A stretch of DNA of 25,000 nucleotides from Prorocentrum cordatum. Its lineage: Eukaryota; Sar; Dinophyceae; Prorocentrales; Prorocentraceae. Of the stretch, positions 7,152 to 13,395 are shown piece after piece; position 1 is the stretch's first letter; every line of letters starts with the position of its first letter. The position numbers and the translations under genes are program-made. The notes under the pieces were generated by a model. The model was not told the origin of the DNA. It ran no database searches and was given only the letters and a program-made list of their open reading frames with translations. The DNA lies in assembly GCA_963575745.1 (NCBI GenBank), contig CAUYUJ010001459.1, forward strand, positions 374,249 to 399,248, in the 5' to 3' direction.

Positions 7152-7793
7152 CTACGAGGTCGCATTGCGCACCAGCCAGCTCGCGAGCACGTCCTCGCAC
7201 ACGGCGGTGCATTGCTCCTCTTGGCGGAAAGCGTTCACCGCGCGCTCCGCTATCTGGGCGCGCATCTGCGTCGCAGTACGCGCGCGGCGCAACGAGTCGA
7301 GCACAGTCTGGCACTGGGTGCCGTTGAGCACCGCGATGCTATCGGGCGACATCTGGCTGGCCAACGCCGTGGACATCCTCATGCCCGCCGTGGCCGCGGA
7401 CGAAGCGGCGCCTGAAGATCCGCTGCCCTCCGCGAACGCGTCCTTCAGCTGGTGCGAGCGCTCCGCGCGGGATTGTGGAGGGGTTGGCGCCAGCTCGGCC
7501 TTCGGCGCCCCCTTGCGCCTTTTGACGGAGCCCCAATTGGCCTTCTCCTCCTCCCATTGGCGCCACTCCGCGAGGTCGACTTCCCAAATGTCGGGGGCGT
7601 CTGCGAGAGCCGCTGCCTCCGCGTCGCTCTCGCTCAAGTCGTGGTACGGCGACACGCGAAGGTGGTTCGCAAGCTTGTCCCTGGCCACCTCCTCTGTCTC
7701 TCCCTGGAAACACTTGCCGCCCCTTTTGCAGACGCTGCTCTGTGGGCACTTGAAGCCGAACGCGATGGACTTCTCGCCCTGCTGGCCTGCCAT
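7152..7793 (-). CDS. Cys/His 'GGK...SPYH' protein
   Basis: A complete-looking open frame of 213 residues runs from ATG (7793) to the stop at 7152. Near the N-terminus 'FKCPQSSVCKRGGKCFQGE' is followed by 'ARDKLANHLRVSPYHDLSESDAEAAALAD'. Three Cys residues spaced about six apart and two His residues 20-30 residues later look like a zinc-binding fold. Next comes an acidic Trp-rich stretch ('WEVDLAEWRQWEEEKANW'), a Ser/Ala-rich linker and a helical C-terminus containing 'LDSLRRARTATQMRAQIAERA'. I recall 'C.....C(K/R).GGK ... HL..SPYH.L' proteins as a repeated family in dinoflagellates; their function is unknown. Upstream minus DNA holds 29-base tandem palindromes. The first exon may be incomplete if an upstream intron exists. 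Confidence 0.7.
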   Translation of the reverse strand: MAGQQGEKSIAFGFKCPQSSVCKRGGKCFQGETEEVARDKLANHLRVSPYHDLSESDAEAAALADAPDIWEVDLAEWRQWEEEKANWGSVKRRKGAPKAELAPTPPQSRAERSHQLKDAFAEGSGSSGAASSAATAGMRMSTALASQMSPDSIAVLNGTQCQTVLDSLRRARTATQMRAQIAERAVNAFRQEEQCTAVCEDVLASWLVRNATS

Positions 7794-7961
7794 GGCAGCG
7801 ACGCCGCCGAGCCGCGAGCCGCGGCTAGCACAGAAGCCGCTGGGCCGCGAGCCTGTGCGCGCCTAGATTCGGGCCGATACAGCGCCCCAACAACAAAAAC
7901 ATACCTGTGTGAGAGGCGCGGTGGCATCGCAAATTTCGGGATGACAGCAGGCGGCGGCGGC

Positions 7962-8048
7962 GGCGGTTTAGCCGCCAATGGAGGGCTCAGGGCGGCGTGG
8001 CCGCCAAGGGAGGCCTCAGGGCGGTTTAGCCGCCAATGGATGGCTCAG
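7962..8048. repeat. 29-base tandem repeat, three copies, each led by a GGCGG palindrome
   Basis: Units start at 7962, 7991 and 8020, exactly 29 bases apart. Each is GGCGG-N5-CCGCC followed by AA(T/G)GGA(G/T)G(G/C)CTCAG. Loops are TTTAG, CGTGG and TTTAG. They lie between the SPYH gene and the proline-rich gene. Confidence 0.9.
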
Positions 8049-8119
8049 GGAAGGACAGTTTTTTTTTCTTTTTCCAACCGCATAGTACACGCCCGGTGCG
8101 CCGATGCTCTTATCTGAAC

Positions 8120-8159
8120 GGCGGTTGTCCGCCAGGCGGGGAGAGGCGGCGCGTCCGCC
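8120..8159. repeat. Two GGCGG palindromes
   Basis: GGCGG-TTGT-CCGCC (8120-8133) and GGCGG-CGCGT-CCGCC (8145-8159). A damaged further copy with the same flank (GGGGAGAGGCGGCGCGTC) follows near 8215-8240. Confidence 0.85.
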
Positions 8160-8296
8160 AATGAGATAGATCGGCAACGAAGAGAGGGGATGAGAGATGA
8201 GATGAGACGAGGCGGGGAGAGGCGGCGCGTCAGCTATCCGCGCTCGAAATACGGAAGCTATGCACCCCGGCCCGCCTGCAGGTCCACGCGATCACC

Positions 8297-9344
8297 CTAC
8301 AAGAAGACATCTGGGCGGGCGGGCGGGCGCGGCTTCGCTGGCGGTGGTGCCATCTTGCTTGTCGGCTGCAGCCGACTCCTTGCCATCGGCTGCGCCATGC
8401 TGGTCTTCCCTGCTGGCGGCTGCATGGTCTTCGGCGGCGGCGGCCCCATGGCCTTCCGCGGCGGAGGCGGAGCTGGAGGGTTCATCTTGCCAGTGGCCCT
8501 CCACGGCGCCTGCGGAGGCAGCGTCTTGGGCAAGTTCGGCGCCTTGGGCTCCCGCGAGATCAACTGAGGCCTGGGGGCGTGCGCCTCGCGCACCCGCGGC
8601 GCTGCCTTGCTGCCGTGTAGCTTCGCATACATCTCGCGCTTTGCGCCACCTCGGTTCCCCCAGCGCTTCGCATTGGCGCGCCGCGCCTGGCCCTGCCACG
8701 TCTGCGGCCCGCCCATGGCGGGGCCAGGCGGGCCGCGGTCGCGGAACTTCTTGTAATCGTACTTCATCTGGTACTCCTTGAGCACGGCGAGCACGTTCTC
8801 CGACCGCCAGTCGATGGGATTCCCAACGGGGTCGCTCAGCCATGCTCGCAGCTGCGTCCTGAACGCCTCCACCGCGTTGGGAGGCGCCTCCACCGCCTCG
8901 GGGGGCTCCTCCACCACAGGCGTCGCGCTCCGCATGTGCGACGCGAGCTCCTGCACGAGAGCTGAGGGCGGGGTGGCGCGGAAAGGCCGATGCCGCGGGT
9001 CCCGCGGCGGCGACGTCGGCCCCCGCCTGCGCGGCGGCGTCTTCGGTGCCCGCGGGCTGCGCGATCGCGCTGGCTGCGCCGCCAACGTGGGCGCGCTGAC
9101 TGGCTGACTGCCGCTGGCGGAGGAAGACCGATCCTCTGCGTTGTTGTCCACGCCCTCAAGGTCGGAGAGCAACTGCATCGCTGGCCCGAACATCTCCTGC
9201 ACCGAATCGCCAAAACAGTTCGACCGAGAGCAGCCAGCCAGTTTCGCGCGCGATGCGCGCGTCCCTGGCGACCGCACGCGGGGCCACTTGTTTTGGCGAT
9301 GCAGCTGCCTCCAACGCGTCGAACGCGCTGTCGCTGTCTGCCAT
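8297..9344 (-). CDS. Proline-rich protein with 'VGNPIDWRSE' module, one frame break
   Basis: From ATG at 9344 the product starts 'MADSDSAFDALEAAASPKQV' and reaches 'ARETGWLLSVE'. The coding-like frame then shifts by one base near 9215-9230 and resumes as 'FGDSVQEMFGPAMQLLSDLE'. It continues through a Ser/Pro/Arg linker ('RSRSPRAPKTPPRRRG'), a helix 'SALVQELASHMRSATP', then 'LRAWLSDPVGNPIDWRSENV' and 'VLKEYQMKYDYKKF'. A basic, Pro-rich tail ends 'ARPDVFL' at the stop (8297). Length is about 350 residues. The tail could bind RNA or partners, which is inference. The PIDWRSE module recurs at 3505-3543. No enzyme motif is seen. GGCGG palindromes flank the gene on both sides. Confidence 0.65.
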
Positions 9345-9944
9345 GGCCGCGGCCGCAGTGCGAGGCGCCGAGCGCGACGCGGTGGCTGCGGCGCAGCCTC
9401 GGCGCGCGGGCCCCAGCCCCGGCGACGGCGCGAAAGGGGGGGCCGACCCCGCGCGAGCTCGCGGGCACCCGCGGGCCGCGGGCTTGAACCGAATGAAATC
9501 GGACGCGGAAGCGAGACTTCGGGAGGATGGGGGGGGGGGGTGCCCATGGACCCATTGAAGTCTTGGAGCTCCTCGAGCCCTCGGGAGCCTCTCAGAAGGG
9601 CCTCGCTGGTTCTTGCGACGGGGTCTCGGGGGAGGGGGGGGGGGGTCCGGGTGGGGCGTTCTGGCAGAGTGAGGGTGGCACTGGGCACCAGAAATATAAG
9701 TGAACCGACGTCCCTTTGAATGTGCAGGTCTTGGTTCACTTGTTTTCGTCGTTAAAAGGGCGGTGGCAACGTCAGTGCATTCGCGCGCGCCCAGGCCATT
9801 CTGGGTGAACGCCTTCGCCGTTCGAGCAGTGGGCGTCTCCCCGGCGTTAGTTGGCGTGGGATCCCGTGCCTGACAGCGGAGAGGGGGGCGCAGGGGCGTG
9901 GCGCGGGGGCGCGGAGTGGGCCGAGTAGGGGGGTGTGGGGGGGC
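9345..9944. other. No gene recognised; G-run rich spacer
   Basis: GC-rich DNA with G homopolymers (about 9529-9540 and 9637-9648). A mildly AT-richer patch at 9690-9760 separates the proline-rich gene from the palindrome cluster. No protein-like frame is convincing. Confidence 0.4.
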
Positions 9945-10075
9945 GGCGGCATGTCCGCCTGAAGGGCGGAGGAGCGCAGAGGGGGGGGGGCGGGGGCGGC
10001 ATATCCGCCACGAGTTGGAAGGCGAGAAGGTTGAGCTGCAAGGCGGCATATCCGCCACGGGGCGGCATATCCGCC
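9945..10075. repeat. Four GGCGG(N5)CCGCC palindromes
   Basis: GGCGG-CATGT-CCGCC at 9945-9959; GGCGG-CATAT-CCGCC at 9995-10009, 10042-10056 and 10061-10075. The last three are identical and are followed by ACGA, ACGG and ACGA. They lie just past the last exon of the upstream minus-strand gene, where open frames run through them because each element is 15 bases long. Confidence 0.9.
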
Positions 10076-10094
10076 ACGACCTTTTTGTTCTCCC

Positions 10095-10208
10095 GAGGCC
10101 GCCCCGTTGGCCTGGAGAGTTGAAGAGTCGTTGCGCGAATTGCTCGCCGCGCGCCCTGGCGGCGAGCTCCTTCTTGACCAGCTTCTCCGCCTCCGCGATG
10201 GCCCTGGC
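10095..10208 (-). CDS. Last recognised exon of LGLRHPS/AP2-like gene
   Basis: It begins after a CCGAG|GCC acceptor at 10210-10209 and reads 'ARAIAEAEKLVKKELAARAR', then 'GEQFAQRLFNSPGQ'. It joins in phase to the exon at 10324-10404. An 'AE.(W/L)VK.E' helix after the 'FRSGG' segment is what I expect at the end of the AP2-like module. The frame stays open into the palindrome cluster. A GTCGTG donor candidate follows the 'RTKR' codons, so the exact end near 10095 is uncertain. Confidence 0.55.
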
Positions 10209-10323
10209 CTCGGAGCGATCGGGCGCAACGAGACAGCAGGGGCTGGAGGGGGCGTCGAGGCAGGGGCGAAAATGAAGAGAGCGCGGAGGAGGGCGTCGAG
10301 AAGGGCGTCGGTGAGAATCTGGC
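10209..10323 (-). other. Intron with GC donor and duplicated AGGCCAG ends
   Basis: This intron of 115 bases starts ACAAG|GCCAGA and ends CCGAG|GCCAGG. It is a GC-AG intron with the heptamer AGGCCAG at both junctions, and it joins exon frames in phase 0. Non-canonical donors and short direct repeats at intron ends are known features of dinoflagellate introns, including introner-type insertions. Confidence 0.6.
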
Positions 10324-10404
10324 CTTGTCGGCCTCATCGCCCGCGATGTACTTCAGGCTGACGTTGCTGCCAGGGACGCCGATCCCGCCGCTGCGGAACT
10401 GCAC
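10324..10404 (-). CDS. 27-codon exon, 'FRSGGIGVPGSN' core of AP2-like module
   Basis: This 81-base exon sits between a CCCCCCAG|GTGCAG acceptor and the GC donor at 10323. It reads 'VQFRSGGIGVPGSNVSLKYI' and then 'AGDEADK'. It is in phase 0 with both neighbours. The pattern R-x-G-x-x-G-x-G-S followed by hydrophobic/Lys/Tyr strand residues matches the 'CRTG..G.GS' module that I recall in many dinoflagellate proteins. That module looks like a three-stranded AP2-type DNA-binding fold, but this is inference. Confidence 0.6.
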
Positions 10405-10525
10405 CTGGGGGGCGGAGCAACGATGAACAGTCGCCTGAAAGGCGGCGGGCGCGCAAACTGCCACCCCGGCGGAGCTGCTGGGAATCGCCGCACGCGCCCG
10501 ACGTCTCATCGGTGGGAGGTTCAAC
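10405..10525 (-). other. Intron, 121 bases, GT-AG
   Basis: Donor GCGGG|GTTGAA and acceptor CCCCCCAG|GTGCAG give a phase 0 junction between 'TTRNLASG' and 'VQFRSGG'. It contains a GGGCGCG/CGCGCCC inverted pair. Confidence 0.6.
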
Positions 10526-11218
10526 CCCGCTCGCCAAGTTGCGCGTGGTCTGCATCTCCCACCTCGGCTTCGCCCACTTGCGCTTCTTGTCCTTCTCAGC
10601 CGCGCCGTCCGTCTTCTTGCCCGTGGGGAGCGGCGTCTTCTTCTCAGCCACGTTGCCCGCGGCAGGCGGCGTCGTCTTCTTTGCCGCGTTGTCCTTGCCA
10701 GGCGGCGTCGTCTTCTTAGCTGCATTGCCCGTGGCAGGCGTGGGGGCCTTCACCGCCTCGGCGTTCTTTTTCGTCTTGACCGCCTTCGTCCTCTTATCCA
10801 TGGCCGCGACCATGGCCAGAGCCGCCTCCGTCGGGGTCTTCTTCAGAGAGCCTGCGGCGATGCCGACCTTCTCAGCCTTGGGCGGCGGCGTCACGGCGAC
10901 GATGCCGAAGTCGGAGTCGGAGTCGAGCTCGATCGGCAGCTCATGCTTCTTCTGCTTCTTCGCCGCGCGGCTCTTGCTGATCGAGGCCGTTTGGGCGGCG
11001 GCGGTGCTCGATAACGGCTGACAGTCGGCGGGTTTGCCGCCATCGTGTGCCGCCAGTTGCTGCGTCGACGGCGCATCCGAACTCCCCGCCGCCATCGAAA
11101 GCTGGTGGTTCGAACCTGCTCGTTCTTGCAGCGGCTCCTGCGGCTGCTGCGTCTGCGAGCGGTCGATCAGCTGGATGGCTGGGTTGGGCCAGCGGCCGCC
11201 GCTGCGCGAAAGCCCCAC
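10526..11218 (-). CDS. Middle exon: Lys/Pro-rich linker of LGLRHPS/AP2-like gene
   Basis: 231 codons in phase 0 on both sides. It starts 'VGLSRSGGRWPNPAIQLIDR' after a TTTCAG|GTG acceptor (11220-11219). It then has Gln/Ser-rich and 'SRAAKKQKKHELPIELDSDS' stretches (nuclear-signal-like basic run, then acidic), and degenerate repeats of 'NAAKKTTPP' type (about four copies). It ends 'KKRKWAKPRWEMQTTRNLAS'. The terminal Trp/Arg segment should form the first strand of the AP2-like module completed by the next exon. The basic/acidic linker suggests a nuclear protein. Clean splice junctions argue that this gene is more intact than the transposase-like one. Confidence 0.7.
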
Positions 11219-11305
11219 CTGAAATCAGGCGGATCACCGCCGAACGAAAATATCCCCCCCCCCCCATCCCCCTAGGGGGATGGGGGGGGGAATATTTCAC
11301 AACAC
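11219..11305 (-). other. 87-base intron built around a giant hairpin
   Basis: Donor GAGGGC|GTGTTG and acceptor CTGATTTCAG|GTGGGG give phase 0 between '...DAWMEG' and 'VGLSRSGG'. Some 51 of its 87 bases (11247-11297) are one near-perfect palindrome: AT-rich tips, C/G runs and a CCCCCTAGGGGG centre, with only a 3-C imbalance between the arms. Confidence 0.75.
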
Positions 11306-12224
11306 GCCCTCCATCCAGGCATCCAGAAACGTACCCCGCGCCGATCCAGGAACCCACCCCTCGACCCAATACCAGGTGTCCCGCGGGGGAATGCGTTCTG
11401 TTATTCCCCGTGGAGCCGTCGGCCAGCGCCCAGAGAACGAATCGGCCGCCGCGATGGGGAGGTGCTGCTGAGGAGAGCCGCCGCCTGGGCCGTGGGATGG
11501 CTGCAGCCCGCCGCGGGCGGGCGCAGGCGCGGGCAGCGCGAGGTGGCCGCTCTTCTTCCCTGCGCGGAGATTAATCAGCTTCGCAATCGTCACCATCTCG
11601 ACGGGATTTATCTGGGGCGCCGTCGCTCCAACACCTGGCGGGAAGGCGTCGGCGTACGTGATGGGGTACTGAGACTGGAGCCTCCCAGGCGTGATGGGGA
11701 GAGCCTGGATGCCATCCCTGGGCGGCGGCATCGTCGCCGCGAGATTCTTGAACGAGGATTTCACTGTGACCAAATATGACTGCAACAACTCCCTCGTGAT
11801 CTCGCCCGTCTCCACGCCTGTGCGCTTGCGCGCCAGCAACAAGAATGCTGCCATATTGGCGGCCGTCGGGCAGCTCGGATGCCTCAAGCCAAGCGCCCCG
11901 AGGTGCTCTGAGAACGCCGCCATCGTGGCAGTGAAGCCCGAATGCGGCGAGAGCACGAACTCCCACCACTGAGGCGTCAGAAATTCAATGAGCCCCTCAT
12001 AGTTCTTGCAGGCTGCCCGACGACAGAGCCTGCAATAAGTCTCCCAGCTCGGACTGCGCCCACCCCGCGCCGCCGCCCAAAGCAGCAAACTGCGCGCTCT
12101 GGAGCTGCGACCAGCGCTGGGACGTCGCCGCCTGGATGCAGGCAGGAAGGTGCTCCGTCGCACTGCCGCGCGCTACGAACGCCGCCCGCGCCTCCTCCAG
12201 GCGGCCTCGAAGGATGCCCTCCAT
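11306..12224 (-). CDS. N-terminal exon(s) with 'LGLRHPS' helical module, one frame break
   Basis: From ATG at 12224 the protein starts 'MEGILRGRLEEARAAFVARG', passes 'SQRWSQLQSAQFAALGGG' and 'SELGDLLQAL'. Near 12010-12040 the coding-like frame shifts by one base. It resumes 'KNYEGLIEFLTPQWWEFVLS', 'MAAFSEHLGALGLRHPSCPT', 'MAAFLLLARKRTG', 'SSFKNLAATMPPP', 'LPITPGRLQSQYPITYADAF' and 'PVEMVTIAKLINLRAGKKSG', then a Pro/Gly/Ser linker and 'WYWVEGWVPGSARGTFLDAW' before the donor at 11305. The block 'TP..W...L......F...LG.LGLR.PS..T' plus 'F+.LP..P..L...YP..Y..A' is a signature that I recall from very large dinoflagellate families. No biochemical role is known. A short unresolved intron could replace the frame break. 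Confidence 0.7.
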
Positions 12225-12308
12225 GGCAGCGATGCGGCGCGACCGCGCGCCGAGCGGAGTGCGCGACTCCCCGCGCGCGCACGCCGCCCGAAGCCCTCGG
12301 AGGAGGGC

Positions 12309-12332
12309 TCGCCAAAAACGGCTCGAGCCAAT
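12309..12332 (-). other. Possible degraded tandem spliced-leader relic
   Basis: On minus this reads ATTGGCTCGAG then CCGTTTTTGGCGAG. Both pieces resemble the 3' part of the dinoflagellate leader (CCATTTTGGCTCAAG), and they are joined head to tail as in repeatedly recycled transcripts. It lies about 85 bases upstream of the ATG at 12224, where a 5' UTR is expected. The match is weaker than at 3212. Confidence 0.35.
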
Positions 12333-12366
12333 GCGCGTGCGACGGACATATCCTACTCCTGATCTT

Positions 12367-12502
12367 CCTGCTCCTCCTCCTCCTCCTCCCCCTCCTCCTC
12401 CTCCTCCTCCTCCTCCTCCTCCTCCTCCCCCTCCTCCTCCTCCTCCTCCTCCTCCTCCTCCTCCTCTTCCTCCTCTCCCTCCTCTTCCTCCTCCTCCTGG
12501 GT
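12367..12502. repeat. Long (TCC)n microsatellite
   Basis: Nearly pure TCC/CTC triplets for about 135 bases with a few CCC and TTC interruptions. They lie upstream of the LGLRHPS gene and are purine-rich on its sense strand. Frames here encode only homopolymers. Confidence 0.95.
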
Positions 12503-12641
12503 GAGGGGGGGCGCAGGGGGGAGAGGGTGTCGAAGGGGGGATGGGGGAGGGGGTGCCGAAGGGTGCGCGGGGGGGAAGAAGAGAGCTATGGGGGAGGGTG
12601 AAGTGAAGGAGAGGCCAGGGAGGGGAGGGGGGAGGGGGGTG

Positions 12642-12951
12642 GGCGGCTTGCCGCCGAGGGGGTGGAGGGAGGCGGCAAAGCAAGCCGCCGATAGGGCGGG
12701 GGGGGGAAGGCGGTTTGCCGCCATTAGGAGGAGAAGGCGGTTTGCCGCCAGAGGAGGAGAAGGCGGTTTGCCGCCAGAAGGGGTAGGCGGTTTGCCGCCA
12801 GAGGAGGAGAAGGCGGTTTGCCGCCAGAAGGGGTAGGCGGTTTGCCGCCAGAGGAGGAGAAGGCGGTTTGCCGCCAGAAGGGCGGTTTGCCGCCACGGAG
12901 GGGGAGAAGGCGGATTGCCGCCATGGGGGGGGGAGAAGGCGGATTACCGCC
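12642..12951. repeat. Array of GGCGG(N4)CCGCC palindromes
   Basis: Eleven 14-base palindromes start at 12642, 12709, 12736, 12762, 12786, 12812, 12836, 12862, 12881, 12909 and 12938, plus one with a 9-base centre at 12671-12689. Loops are mostly TTTG, also CTTG, ATTG and ATTA. From 12736 to 12875 the unit alternates a 26-base spacing (linker AGAGGAGGAGAA) and a 24-base spacing (linker AGAAGGGGTA), which makes a 50-base higher-order repeat. Confidence 0.95.
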
Positions 12952-13138
12952 GACGGAGGACGAGGCGACGGAGGAGAAGGCGGTGCGCCGCCGAAGGAAA
13001 GGGGGGATAAGGGAGGGCCGAAGACACATGGATAAACATTTTCCTCCTTCCCTCCCCCCTCCCCGCGGGCACGCGCGCAGCCCGCAGCGCCGCGGCCGCG
13101 AGGTGCAGCAAGTACCTGCGGCGCCTCGGTCCTGAACA

Positions 13139-13395
13139 ACTGAACAACAACAACAACGGAAATTCAATGGATTTCAAAAAAGTTAAGAATAAAAAATACG
13201 CAAATGATTAGCAAAAACACGAATATGTTCAGCCCCATCGACTTAGCAGAGATATCTAACTTAGTATATTACTTACATCTACACTTGCAAACACCATAAG
13301 TATTGCATATGCACACATGAGATGCGCGATCAACAAGTGTACGTTCTATGGCTTAACTAAGATTATGTAAGATGAACGCTCTTACCGCACTTACA
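13139..13395. other. AT-rich island
   Basis: After a short CAA repeat (about 13139-13157), roughly 240 bases are markedly AT-rich compared with the very GC-rich surroundings, with no open frame. It marks the boundary between the minus-strand gene block and the repeat-rich right half. It could be an organelle-derived insert, an origin or promoter-like region, or an element end. I do not recognise the sequence. Confidence 0.7.

Noticed and set aside
8797-8836. Shared segment as a protein-coding paralogue of full length
   Set aside because: Similarity to 3505-3543 stops abruptly on both sides, so only a module is shared.
9156-10337. Single 393-residue minus-strand protein across this span
   Set aside because: It runs through palindromes and G runs. 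Only its first part (an exon end) and last part (start of the proline-rich gene) look like protein.
11107-11116. GGTTCGAACC, tRNA T-loop-like sequence
   Set aside because: It lies inside a well-supported coding exon. No matching acceptor stem or anticodon arm was found around it.
12353-12724. Long open frames with poly-Glu, poly-Leu or poly-Pro
   Set aside because: They are translations of the TCC microsatellite. The same applies at 452-482, 15701-15777, 17336-17607, 18178-18345 and 18813-18932.
484-12951. CRISPR-like reading of the palindrome arrays
   Set aside because: Repeats are 14-15 bases with variable loops, spacers are short and similar to each other, and the genome is eukaryotic.
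13139-13395. AT-rich island as a mitochondrial or plastid gene fragment
   Set aside because: No frame longer than about 15 codons and no recognisable organelle protein, so composition alone is not enough.
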